DNA of 64,000 bases from Sarcocystis neurona (Eukaryota; Apicomplexa; Conoidasida; Eucoccidiorida; Sarcocystidae): positions 5,237,202 to 5,301,201 of the forward strand of contig KL647288.1 in NCBI GenBank assembly GCA_000727475.1. The letters run 5' to 3'. A program made the position numbers and the translations under genes. The notes under the pieces are model-generated. The model had not been told where the DNA came from and made no database searches. It was given only the letters and a program-made list of their open reading frames with translations. Shown here piece by piece: positions 44,291-55,500 of this stretch. Each line of letters starts with the position of its first letter. Position 1 is the stretch's first letter.

Positions 44291-44707
44291 ATTTCGCGTC
44301 ACTCTGCAGTACCGTCCTCCTCCTCATGCGACTGATATCTACCCGTGCTGTTGTTTCCTGCCCAGGGGCTGCTCCGAGCCTGCTGCTACCTGCTGCTGAT
44401 CGTTGATCCACTTTCGCACACGTATTCTTCCGTCCGTGCTTGTCGTACTCTTTCTCTTACGAAGACGCTCTGACATCTCAATCAATGTCTCTTTCTCTGT
44501 TTATCCTCCGTAGCGGTCCCCTTTTCGTTTCCGTATATTACTGCGCTCAGATATCATTTTCCTGGGTCCCTTCTCAGGCTCTCCGTTGCACTCGCACTTT
44601 CCGGCGGACTCTCCCGTCTCTTTTCCTTCTTTTGTCGTCCCGTTCTCCGTCTGTGTCTCCTCGGACGTTTTAAGGAGCCGTGTGTCTTGGTACTTCGTAT
44701 CTCTACC
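44291..44707 (+). promoter_or_regulatory. Pyrimidine-rich 5' region of the TSUP transporter gene
   Basis: About 400 bp directly upstream of the transporter start are rich in C and T on the coding strand, with repeated CTCT and TTCTC runs. This is consistent with a promoter and 5' UTR. No TATA box stands out. An upstream non-coding exon cannot be excluded. Confidence 0.35.
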
Positions 44708-46315
44708 ATGGATGCTTTCACACAACTGTGGCTAACCTTCCTCATTTTCGCTGCAGCCACACTGGCATCAGCCGCAGGAACAGGAGGGGGGGCTCTGTAT
44801 ATCCCTGGTTATGTGGTAGCGCTCCGGGATGTACACCGTGCTGTTCCTTTGTCGAAAGTGACAATCTTCGGTGCCTGCCTGATAAGCGTCCTACTGAATT
44901 TGCATAGAAAACAACCTTCAGGTGCCCTGCCTCTGATTTCTTTTGAGTTAGCCGCTATTCTAGAGCCATTTACCCTACTGGGCGGTGTTATAGGCGTATT
45001 GTTGAATATCGTCATGACCGACTTGCAGATAATTGTCTGTCTCGTGGCTGTCCTTTCTTTCACGACGTATAAAACAACCCGTAAAGGCCTGCACCAATAC
45101 CGCCAGGAAACGGCTATTTTGAAAGCGAGAGAGTTAGACAGAAGAGAGCAGACGGAAGAGGGAAGAGGCGACGCTGAATGGGAGACACGGAGTGGCGGGA
45201 GGGAAGGGGAGGATACTAGCACAGCGCCTTTGTTAGGCAGGGGGACAGAGCCGTCACTACCAGAACGCGCGGCTGCTGCTGCTGCTGCTTCGTCTGGCGC
45301 GTTCGATGTGGCCACCAGTCCCACAACAGTAAGCAGCTTGACGGCAGCGGCCGCGGTGCTGCCTGCTGCGTTGCTGGAAACACCGGAAACCCTGCTTGAC
45401 TCAACTCCACCTACAGACTCGCCACGGGAGATTGGCGACGTACAAATAGCAGCTCCAGGAGGACTCTCAGCACTCGCGGCAGCGCGACCGGCGACAGGGG
45501 AGCGGGGGGCCGGAGAAGAGTTGATGAAGCTTGCAGCTGATGCTGGCACTGAATTCGTATTGCAGGAGCGTCGTGAAATGTTGCAGGCCCGTGATCGTCC
45601 GTCGTGGCCAAGCATTATCTATTTGCTCTTTGCAGTTACAGTTAATGTGGTTTTGCTGTTGCTGGCGGGAGGGCCGGTGGCATTGCTTTGTGGAGAAAAT
45701 TGGCAGCAGCTGTGCATTCTGCTGCTGCTTTCGTTCCACGTAGCAGCGACACTGCTGTTTGGTCGATGGCTGCTGCGCGGCAAGCAGAAGCGCGAACGAT
45801 TAGGCATAAGAGATGTCGATGTGGAACACGGAGGACTGGGGTGGATATCTCCTCGTAATATTATCTTCTACCCGTTTCTCTCACTACTTGCAGGCGTAGC
45901 TGCAGGCTCCATCGGTATAGGCGGGGGACTTATCAAGGGGCCACTACTACTGGAAATCGGCCTCAACTCGCTCTCGGCTGTCACGACAGCCAATTTTATG
46001 ATTTTCTTCACTTCCTCCGCCAACACTCTGCAGTACGCAACTTTGGGAAGACTGGAGTTGTATGAATCTCTTCATTTTTTCTTGGTGTCCTTCGCTGCTG
46101 GGGCTATTGGTCTCTTCTGCGTAACTAGGGTATTGGCCAAATCAAAAAGACAGTCCTATCTCACGCTTCTCCTTGCCTTCACAACCGTTGTTAGTATGCT
46201 GGCAATGCTCTTTTCCTTTGGCTATAATAGAATAAATAACCTGCATGCGCAAAAACCTCTCACACTGGAGGATGCATGCAGGCAAAGACACCGACTGCTA
46301 TTCATTCACTCGTAA
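44708..46315 (+). CDS. TSUP (TauE/SafE) family membrane transporter, 535 residues
   Basis: This is a single-exon gene with its ATG in a strong context (ACCATGG) and TAA at 46313-46315. The two Gly-rich repeats typical of the TSUP family are present: GTGGGALYIP at residues 24-33 and GSIGIGGGLIKGPLLLE at 400-416. The second repeat is followed by MIFFTSSANTLQY near 431, also typical. Hydrophobic segments cluster in an N-terminal bundle (about 5-130) and a C-terminal bundle (about 300-515), consistent with the internal duplication of the family. The two halves are separated by an unusually long hydrophilic, Ala/Glu/Thr-rich loop (about 140-296). Members carry sulfite, sulfonates, sulfoacetate or other small organic anions across membranes; the substrate here cannot be told. 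An N-terminal signal-anchor-like first segment suggests a plasma or organelle membrane. It lies alone in repeat-poor DNA. Confidence 0.9.
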   Translation: MDAFTQLWLTFLIFAAATLASAAGTGGGALYIPGYVVALRDVHRAVPLSKVTIFGACLISVLLNLHRKQPSGALPLISFELAAILEPFTLLGGVIGVLLNIVMTDLQIIVCLVAVLSFTTYKTTRKGLHQYRQETAILKARELDRREQTEEGRGDAEWETRSGGREGEDTSTAPLLGRGTEPSLPERAAAAAAASSGAFDVATSPTTVSSLTAAAAVLPAALLETPETLLDSTPPTDSPREIGDVQIAAPGGLSALAAARPATGERGAGEELMKLAADAGTEFVLQERREMLQARDRPSWPSIIYLLFAVTVNVVLLLLAGGPVALLCGENWQQLCILLLLSFHVAATLLFGRWLLRGKQKRERLGIRDVDVEHGGLGWISPRNIIFYPFLSLLAGVAAGSIGIGGGLIKGPLLLEIGLNSLSAVTTANFMIFFTSSANTLQYATLGRLELYESLHFFLVSFAAGAIGLFCVTRVLAKSKRQSYLTLLLAFTTVVSMLAMLFSFGYNRINNLHAQKPLTLEDACRQRHRLLFIHS

Positions 46316-47889
46316 CAAGATCCAGTCACTAGGGCTGCGGATGTTTCATTCAACGCCACGCATACAAGTATGAATGTGATTTTTACACATGTTTGTGTAT
46401 ATATATGGAACGCGTACATGCCTAGAGGTGTTATCTTGCTGCGCCAGGCCACGATCTGTTTACGTACAGATACACGCAGATGCAGGCAAGAAAACAGACC
46501 GACTGCTTCCTTTCACAAGTGGGGAAAGGGGGTCAAAAACGGAACGCCTCCGCTCCATCGCAGCGTGTATTACCACTTAGGAACACGTCTGCGTTGGCGT
46601 TCACACATATAGATCTGCATACGTATACAAGTGGTTTTACGCGTGAAGTCGTATGTATGCGTGTGTTGGATTGAATATATATACGCATATATGTGTAACT
46701 ACACACGTGTTGGTACGCATGTGCAAGATAGTATAAATGTTTAGGGGCGCTTCACAGTGAAGGGAACCGCGAGAACGGATCATGCGCTTCTTAAAACACT
46801 ACCTCAAGAGAGGTCGGAACTGAGAGACTCAGTCGAGTATATTCCCTCTGTGTGTCTGCGTCTTTACCATAGCGCTGCATAGAGCGTATGTGTGAAAGTG
46901 TATACTAGCACACGAGCTTGAGAAAGCGAGGATATGCAACAGGAGTGTGTGTTGCTATGAGGTTGCAAAAAGGTTGGGACAGGAAGACGCAAGTGCATTT
47001 CTTTACAGGACCTGGCGGTCGACCGAGGCGATTTTTCGAATGGGCATAAATTTATATACTCAAAATATGCCAGTGTGTGCACAGCGCAGGTACAGGTGTG
47101 CAATGATCAGGCTTGACCTGCATGTTGGTTGCGAAACCGGTGTGCACAGAGTAGCTGCCAGGCGTATTTGCGAGTATATATATAACGGGCTGTGCAGACA
47201 GAACTGCAGAAATGCTGTCTCTGTCCGAGACACGCGTCTGTATCAGTTGACACGCGCCTCCGCTGTCGGCTGAGGAAAAGGTGGGCACGGGCATACTTCT
47301 GTACTGTGCACCTACATATACACCCGTATCCATCCGCTCCAAAGAGCGACCTGTGGTAAGGAATACTGTGAATGTGCCCGCAGATTTTTTTGTGCTCTCG
47401 GGAAGGTGGACGAGTGGTCTTGTCTTAAAAGGGACACTCACGCCCGTGTCAAAGGATAAACGCATGTCCACATGGCGGAAAAATTGTACGCGTCCATGTG
47501 GATCAGGTGGCTTGTATACGAGTGCAGATTTGTGACCACGCTACAGGTAGGACGCGGAATACATACACCTATATAAATATATGTGCAGGTACATGTGTAT
47601 GTTGTGTATATATGTATATATATATATAAATAAATAAAAGTGTACTCTGTGGACTTAGTCTACGTGTATACACCAACAGTTTTCATCAACAGTGTGTCCA
47701 CCTCGACACGCGGACCAAGGGACTCGTGCAGAAAAGCGACAAAGAAGAACTACGGCTATCATCTGCATCACTCTGTAACAAACTGATAGATCCGCGTGCA
47801 TAGGTAGATGAAGAATCTGCGCAAAGGTCGAACTGCATTCGAGCGAAGCACGCGCCGCAGTAGCGGCGTCCGTTTGTACATGAACTACG

Positions 47890-47921
<32 letters not shown>

Positions 47922-49262
47922 TAGATAGATATATATGTATATATATGTGAATACACCGTGTTTACTTTCTTTATAGCTATGCATACGTCTCGAGCATACA
48001 CCGTTGTACACAGTTCGCGAATTATGCATCCGTGAAGGCGGCATCCGACCAAATACACACCCGTTACACAGGCTCAAATTCGTTTCTCTTCCCACATACA
48101 CGTCGTATATGTACCTGTCGAACGTAAAACAATACCTACGAGCACACGTAAGGCGCACAGCCACGTGGATGCATTTTGCACTTGTGCCGAGGTATACAGT
48201 CGAAAATTATTCCCCCCATTCAGGTTACCGTACACACAAGCGGAACAGCAGCACATCTACGGTCGCGCTCGTGCATTGCACCGTTCTGTTTATCGATGGA
48301 GATCAAACGCCCGTTGAAGTTAAGGCCTGGATCGCCACCTCTTTTAACGGGGCACACAAATCATCACTTACATCGGTACGTATCCAGTGATCTAACAAGA
48401 CTACACACATATGCGCATGCATCTGTATGCGTACACCTCACCTACGTGTGTGCCTGTAAATGATTGTGGGCCGCTAGCGCATGAGCGGGAACGCCTTTTT
48501 GGATGTCCTGCATACCAGTCTTGCAGCCTGCAACCACCGTTGGGCGGATGCCTTCCTGAGGCTTTAGTCAGCGTTTTCGTGAGTGCTGCTTACGTCAAGC
48601 CGTCTAAATACATATATATCAGGATACGCGTCTACCTGCGTACATATACGGAGAACGCACACATACGTACATGATCACATTCATACATACATACGTATAC
48701 CTATATAGATACATACCTCGATATATCACAGAAACGTACGTAAGTTTATGATACGTGTATTCAGACGTGCATGCACTTTAGGTACGTACAAGCATGTGCG
48801 TGTATGGATGGATGTATGCATGTATGCGTATATGTAAATACATACATACACACGCACACATACGTAGACACATACATACACATCCTTTGCCATATCTGTG
48901 TGTCTGCATATTCCAGTTTGCACAGTGGATGAGTAGGCTGAGCTCCGCGCACAGACACGTGGGCTTACGGGAGCCGCGCTGGGCTGAATCAAGAACTACG
49001 CACTACACTCGTATGTGCAACGATGTATACGTATATACGCAGAAGGATAGGGTTGCCCTGCAAGCATACCGTGACCCCGGTGCACATCCGTTGGCGCAGC
49101 ACGAAGACCGGCCGTGACTTCAAAAATGATGCCATGTCGTACGCGTCGAGCACAATATTAAATCATAAGTGCACCCACCTGCATGCCAGTATGCACGTAC
49201 TTTGTAGTACACGCACGTGTCTTTGCATGCGTCCACACGATCTTCACAGGTAGCGTAGCTAG
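46316..49262. other. Repeat-poor non-coding region, no gene supported
   Basis: Frames are short and on both strands. The DNA is rich in alternating purine-pyrimidine steps, with TG/CA/TA-rich blocks around 46630-46740, 47540-47640 and 48600-48900. No tRNA or rRNA signature was recognised. Confidence 0.45.
47889..47942. repeat. (TA)n(GA)n(GATA)n compound microsatellite
   Basis: A TA run passes into GA and then GATA units within about 50 bp of non-coding DNA. Confidence 0.9.
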
Positions 49263-49592
49263 GGATTCCGCTCACAAGGGATACAAACGCAGGCAACTCC
49301 TTCAGCACAAGCCCTCCCAGCAAAATTAGAGAAGTCCGTAAATACAGAAATGCTCGAAGCTTCAATAACGCCCTTGTACGATCCGCTTCTCCAGTATCTC
49401 TTCAGCACCAGCACCAGCAGTGCACGAATTAGTAGCCATAACGGGAACCAGCGGCAGCTGTGCAACCAGCGAATCAAAGAAACCGCACAAGCGGCCACAC
49501 TACTGCAGGCGGCCGCTAGAACGCAAGCGCCTGTAGTAGTGCAGGAAGTAGGAGCAGCAGCTGTGCATGAAGCGGCAGCAGCGGAGCAGTAG
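49263..49592 (+). CDS. Exon-like stretch of an Ala/Gln-rich protein, 109 residues
   Basis: After an AG at 49261-49262, a plus frame reads GFRSQGIQTQATPSAQALP, then TEMLEASITPLYDPLLQYLF and NQRIKETAQAATLLQAAA, and ends in AAAAEQ before TAG at 49590-49592. The only ATG is at 49350, which could be a start. CAG triplets lie on the plus strand. A second plus frame that begins around 49552 (ATG at 49567) is also coding-like and runs through two TGA codons to 49998. No family is recognised. Confidence 0.35.
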   Translation, partial: GFRSQGIQTQATPSAQALPAKLEKSVNTEMLEASITPLYDPLLQYLFSTSTSSARISSHNGNQRQLCNQRIKETAQAATLLQAAARTQAPVVVQEVGAAAVHEAAAAEQ

Positions 49593-49834
49593 AGTCTTTA
49601 GCGGAAGGAGTATCGGCAGCAATGTGCGCTGCTGCAACAGCAGCAGAACTGGACGACCAGCAACACCAGGATCACCGGTGGAAGCACCAGCAACACCTGT
49701 GAAAAAGCAGCGGCCACAGTACGTCTGAAAAGCAACTCCGGACGTATTACTTGAAACAGTGGTATTGTTATTCACTAAGGGCGGTGTGGTGACAATAAAA
49801 GCACCGAGTTCATTTTTATCCACGAACCCCCCAC

Positions 49835-50230
49835 AAGCGCTACCTCTGCAGTATGTGAGAGCTTATGCACTCGAGTACCACGAAGAAGCTGGCACAACGT
49901 GAGTCGCTGCCTCACTAACCATAACAAGTCCACCGAAAATCACGTGCAGCAGCAGCACTACTCAAAGCAGAGCTGCTCGACGACAACTGGCCGTGCAGTA
50001 GCTCCCAAGTGCGCTGGTAATTGATCCGCGAACTTTCTATAAGCGCTACCTACAGAGCACTTGAGAGAGTGTGCGCCCCTTACCATAAAGCTGGTATAAC
50101 GTCAGTCGCTGCCTCACTAACCACGAAAAAGCCACCAATAACCACTTCCTGCAACCGTACCCTCAAAAAAGAGCTGCAGTTGGCCGTGAAGTATTCCAAC
50201 AGATGCTGGAAACTGATCCACGAGCAAGCT
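49835..50230. repeat. Diverged tandem duplication, unit about 192-206 bp
   Basis: Copy 1 starts at 49835 and copy 2 at 50041, both with AAGCGCTACCT. They share a well conserved core, GTCGCTGCCTCACTAACCA (near 49903 and 50104), and matching ends (CTGGTAATTGATCC near 50014, CTGGAAACTGATCC near 50206). Small indels separate them. On the minus strand the core reads GGxxxVSEAATxVxPA in both copies with conservative changes. Confidence 0.7.
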
Positions 50231-50996
50231 CTTGCGCAACTGTCTGGTCCGGTATCAGACTGGGGCAAGCGGCACATATCGACACGCAGCATCGTTTAAG
50301 AGGAACAGAGTGCAAAGCTAACGCCACAGCAGTAATCCAGGAAAATGCTGCAGCTCCTCCAAGACTCCTTGGAGTGGTCTTTGTCTCGGAAGGGCAACTA
50401 CAAAGCCACGCATGCAACGGTCTGGAGAACGCGGCTGCAAAAGTCCCTACTGCAGTCTCAGCCACGCGAAGCTGCCACAACACTGGCTGCCGCAGCGTTG
50501 AACGAGAGACTGAAAACGATCCGCTGCGCTGCCAATGATGAAGCGCGTGCATCCGGTCTAGCTGTTGCAACAGACACGAAGAGCCCCTACACCATGCCTC
50601 GCTGCTTCAACTTTGGCCGCACCGTCGGCCAGTTTTCCTCTGGTGTGCAGCTGTGCACTTATTCGCAAGCTGCGTGAGCACGTCTCCATTTCACTGCTGA
50701 TGCAAACAACGTGCCGCAGCAGCCACTACTGTCGCACGCCGTCTAATCTGTGTATACTAGCAGTGAGGTTATGCTGCCTGCTCGCTGTGTCATTGAACCT
50801 AGAAAGTCCTACTGCAGCAGCCGTCAACACGCAAGCCAGTTGCTGGTGGTGCGTCGCAGTCATGTTTGATGCAGGCTGCTGTGGTTTGCCAGGAGCAGGA
50901 AGACCGAACGTCATGCATAAAACTGCGCGGTGGATGCGATGGAAGAAGCGTTTCACTGCGAAAAGAGAAGCGTGTGGGGAAAAGAATGACGAATGA
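50021..50996. other. Open frames on both strands, gene structure unresolved
   Basis: Several frames look coding. On the plus strand: 50345-50677 starts with ATG and reads MLQLLQDSLEWSLSRKGNY, then NERLKTIRCAANDEARASG; 50565-50996 continues with another frame. On the minus strand, 50570-50163 is open (136 codons), and a short exon-like stretch ending in SEAATDVIPALW abuts a GTAAGG donor near 50090. I could not decide between the strands. No family is recognised. Confidence 0.3.
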
Positions 50997-51582
50997 AAGA
51001 CAGAAGACAATAACAAACAAAAGTGTACAGCGTATTCACGAATATGCGAACACTTCACTCCTTATCCACTGAAATTTCTCCTTCCCCAGTAGTGCTGTCC
51101 TCTCATACACGGATATACACATCACACAATGCCGCAGGCCCGTGAGAAGCCTGCGGTTACGCACACAGCAGCTTCTCACAAACGAATACGCGTGCGTATG
51201 CCTTACACAGACTACGGAGATTTCTACGTACACAATTTCGTGTATGCACACAGATAAGCTTCGAGGAAAAAAGCGCATCGTTCTACCCTTCTGTTTGATG
51301 TGTAGCTACCCCTGGACAATCCGGGATGCAGGAAGAATAACAGCCGCGTAGTAGTTACAGGACACACACGTCGATCTACCATATATATACATATACTACC
51401 TACACAAGCACGCACGTATGGGTAAGACATGCGTTTGTCCATCCGCGGGAAGAAGCGCCCTGCCGCTGGCAAACATGGACCTCTAAAAGCGCGGTCTCAG
51501 AGTTTCACACGTGAGAGGTTGTGCATCGCGTCTAGAGGAGAGGACCGCCAAGGGAGAAATTCAGAGGCACCGTGTCTGCATA

Positions 51583-52450
51583 TCACTTTCGCAGACTAAG
51601 GGGCACGCGCCTGAGTCGCACGTGCAGGAAGGAGAGACAGCTACGGATGCGTAGACACACAAACATGCACACAAAGAAACGAAGAAAGAACGCAACAACT
51701 ACGTCTGCGAAGACGTGTAGACAGGCGGGTGGCTTGCTATGCCAAGACATGAAAAAACAAACATCATCACGCGAGTCCAGAAAACTATGCCAAGACAGCA
51801 TGTACAGACACTGACGCGCAGACCTGAAGGTCCGCGACATCCCGTTGTGAACCGCAACGCCGCGGCATGTAGCGACCCTTGTATGGGAAAGAAGGGCGCT
51901 ACACTGCGAAGCAGAGAGAGACTTTCTTCTTGACGACGCAGCAAATGTGCTCCTGCCTGTTCCACCTGGAAACACTACGGCGTGGTGGTGAGTGTGTACG
52001 CGGTGCTTCTCGAGGTGCGCTCACGCGCTGATGTGGACTATACACACGTGCCGCGTCAGTCAGAGATCTGCTGCGTAGACGGCATGTAGAGTCGCTGCGA
52101 TCGCGTGTAGACACGCTGTGGCCTGCAGATGCGCTCCTGTGGCGTGTAGACACGCTGCTTATTTCTGCACAAACAGACACGCTGCTGTGGCTCGCAGATA
52201 CGCTGCTCGCTAGAAGCGTGTAGCCACGGGGCTTTAGGGATTGAAGAAGCTGCTCCGGCAGTCCAGCACAAGCAAACTTCTTTGAGAAGACAACGTTGGT
52301 GAAAACATGGGACTGCGACGGGAGAGATTTTCAGCGGGTGCCCATATCTTCTGGCACGCACACGTCCTCCTCCTTTGAACGAATAGACACGCTGGTGCAC
52401 AGACGCCCAGCTGCAAGTGCCTTCACGTGTGGACCAGTGCAAGATGTACG
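51583..52450 (-). CDS. Minus-strand RS-like coding stretch with tandem repeats, uncertain
   Basis: One minus frame (52180-51899) reads STRHRSASAGHSVSTRDRS, then SPPRRSVSRWNRQEH, typical of Ser/Arg-rich protein. A second minus frame (52442-52056) over the same DNA reads QRVYTPQERICRPQRVY, a short peptide repeat. Because the DNA is a 39-bp-type repeat, both frames stay open and the real one is uncertain. It lies just downstream of the Gln-rich gene that ends at 52529. Further down, 51975-51800 continues a plausible basic frame. No start or family is recognised. Confidence 0.25.
52060..52222. repeat. Degenerate tandem repeat, 39-bp spacing
   Basis: GCGTGTAGACACGCTG occurs exactly at 52103-52118 and 52142-52157, a spacing of 39 bp (13 codons). 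Degenerate copies of the same motif and of a partner CTGTGGCxTGCAGATxCGCT occur on both sides up to about 52222. Confidence 0.75.
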
Positions 52451-52528
52451 TCTACCCGGATACGCTGCTGTAAACACAACACGCGTGAAGAGTCGCGCAG
52501 AACACAAAAAAACGCTGCCGCTCGCGAG

Positions 52529-55500
52529 CTAGCAAAGTCTCACATCGACGGCTGCGGGGGTGGAAAGCCGCTTGCCGCCTGCTGCAACTTTGCGCACGCT
52601 CAGCAGCTCTCTCGAACTGCCTAAGACACTAAAGTGAGGTAACAGAGCTTTCCTTTTTTTCTTCAGTTCTTCTTCCGCCCTCTTTTGTCTTTCTTCTTTC
52701 TCTTCTTGCTGCTGCATCTCCTGTTGCTTCTCCTCTCTTGCGCCATTCGCATGCAGTTTCTCTTCCCCAGGCGTCGACCGCTGCGGACTGCTGTTCCGCA
52801 TCTCCCCCCCCTCCGCGTCCTCCTCCTGTTTCTCCTGTTTCTGTTGCCGGTCTCCTTGGAGCTTCCACTCCGCAGCAGCACCGCCAACGTCGCCCTCCCT
52901 ATCTCCGAGCCTGCTGTCGCCAGGTGTCTGGCCGCTACTGCCGCGAACAAACGTATCAGATTGCCCGTCTATGCCCACGAGCTCCTGCTCTCCATCTCTT
53001 CTCCCCGTGGTGTCTCTGTCTTCTCCACAAATGTCCAGCAGCAGTTCTTGTACGACAGCAAACAGCGGGCGGCGCACGGAGGTTCTGTACCAAGCCAGCT
53101 GCAGCAGCACCCCACATCAAGGCAGGCAGCAACGGCACGCGGTAAGCACCGAAGACGCAAAAAAGTGGCCGTCGGCCACACACAAGAGAAGAAGTCAGTG
53201 TATACCGAGTTTAAAAAAAAAATGCCGACAACGCTGACCCCTTCGAGAAATAGAAGTTAACAGGGAGGGCAACTGGCCCAAGCGTAGCAGTGAGTCCGCG
53301 GAGATTGTGAAAATTGCGTTAAGAGAGGGACCGTTGTAGCAAGTTCTCCCACGACGCAGCAGGACATGGCAGGAGCGGTACCGCAGCAGTGGCATCGAGG
53401 CAGCACACACAACCGCAGCAGTGCCCGCAGCAGTAGCTACTAGCGCGGCGGTGGCAGTAGTCGACAGCCTTAGCAGGTGTACCGAAGCAAAAGCAACAGC
53501 ACCAACAGCACGGACGACGCAGCAGGGGAAATGGACTGGCAACAGCACCGACACGGCGAGGCTTACCTCGGTGAGAAGTGGGAGGTGGGGTCGAAGGAGA
53601 GGGAGCGTGTACGAATCCGACGCGAGCCGTACAAGGACGCTCACAGCTACCCGCACGTCGTCATCTGCAGCAGCTTCAACATCCCCGAAGGCGGCGGCAG
53701 CCGCGGCTGCGTCTCTGTGCAGCCGGCGATCTTCTCTTCGGCTGCCAATTCCCGGGTACGCCGTTGCAGTTCCTCTGCCGCCTACGCTACTGTGATGCTG
53801 CCGCCGCTTGGCGGTGCTGCTGCTACTGCTGCTGGCCGAGGGCGGTGCCGTCTGCACGCTTGAGGGCGTGCTGTTGGTGCTGTTGCTGCCAGCAGCTCCT
53901 GAGCTCCACCATCCCTGCTGTTGCTGTGCTGGCGATGCTGCTACCTCTCGCTGCTTCTGCAGTCCCCCCCAGCCGCTCTGGCGAGGCTCTGCGCTCCGCA
54001 GTCCCTGTTGCTGCTGAAGGTGCTGCGCAGTTGCTGCCGTATGGGCTGCCGTATGGGCTGTCGCATTCGTACACTGAGCAAGAGATACTCCTCTATATGC
54101 GTGCTGCTGTTGCAACTGCTGCTGATGCACGTGCTGCTGCTGCCGCGACTGCAGCTGCTGGTGCTGGTGCAGCAGCAGCTGCTGCTGCTGAAACTGCTGC
54201 TGCTGCTGCTGAAGTGGCTGCGCGCGCGGTACCTGCTCTCCGGTACTGCTGTTGCCGGTCACGCACGCAGCGGCGGTCCCATGCGGAGACTGCACACTGC
54301 TGCTGTTGCTGCTCTTGTCAGAGTGATGCAGAGTTCCTGCTGTCATATCGGCAGCGGCCCCGCCAGCAACAGGGGAAAGCGACTTAGCGGCACGCACGAC
54401 TTGGTTATGCTGCTGCTCAGGAGGGGACGAAGCAGGCTGCTGCTGCGACAGTTGCTGTTGCTGCCACGCTTGCTGCTGACCTTGCTGCAGTGGCAGTGCG
54501 GGCTGCTGTGGCTGCTGCCACGTCTGTTGCTGTTGCATCTGCTGCTGCATCGCAGGCGGTTGCTGGTGCGCGGAGTATGTCTGCTGTCCGGTTGCCGGTG
54601 GGGGACCCGATTGCTGCTGCCAGGCTGACGGTTGCTGCTGCTGCTGTTGCTGCCACTGTTGCACCGACTGCTGCGAAGCGTAATACTGCTGCTGCAGCGT
54701 TTGCTGCTGCAGCGGCCCCCTCCACTGCTGCTGGTGCTGCGCGGCAGCGAGTCGCTGCTGCTGCTGTAGAGGTGGAGGGCCTGCCCACTGCTGCTGGGTG
54801 CTTCCAGCGTGCTGCTGGTGCTGCACCCACTGCTGCTGCAGCAGCTGTTCCTGCTGCTGATGCAGCGGCCCACCACTAGCTGCTACAGACCGCCCAGCGT
54901 TCATCATCACCTGCGATGGCGACGGTGCTGTTGAGTGCTGCTGCAGCTGCCAAGCAGCAGCACAGTAAAACGGCTGCGACTGCTGACCCCACATCTGTTG
55001 GTGTTGCCCCTGTGGCGGCTGGTTGCCGCTCCACTGCTGCCGGTGATGCTGCGGCCAGTTCAGCTGCTGCTGCGGCTGCCAGGTCTGCTGTTGCGATCCT
55101 CCCCCTGACTGGTACAGCTGTTGCTGCGATGAAGAGGTAGAGTTGCGCTGCTCCTGCAGCGACAATCGCTGCTCCTGTTGCTCCTGCTGCGTTGAGGCCA
55201 CTGCCGCAGCAGTAGACGGATGGAGGTGCATGCCGTCCTGTCGCTGATGCGCTGGGGAAGCACCACCTACACCGCGATTCGGCGCCTCTTGCTGCTGCTG
55301 CAGCTGCCTCTGTGGGGACCGCGCGGGACTAGAAGGCACCACCGGTGCTGCTGCTGCATGTTCCTCCTGCTGCTCAAAGCAAGGCAGCGGAGCAGCAGGC
55401 TCTTCTATGTCACTCGAATAACTCTTCGGTCCACGCCCTGGCGTACCCACTATCTGCTCCATCACTCCCCCTCCCGCTGCTATGCTCTCTGGCTCGGTAC

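Noticed and set aside
44809..45615. Minus-strand ORF, 268 codons, inside the TSUP gene
   Set aside because: It mirrors the transporter reading frame and its Ala-rich loop; the plus strand carries the family motifs.
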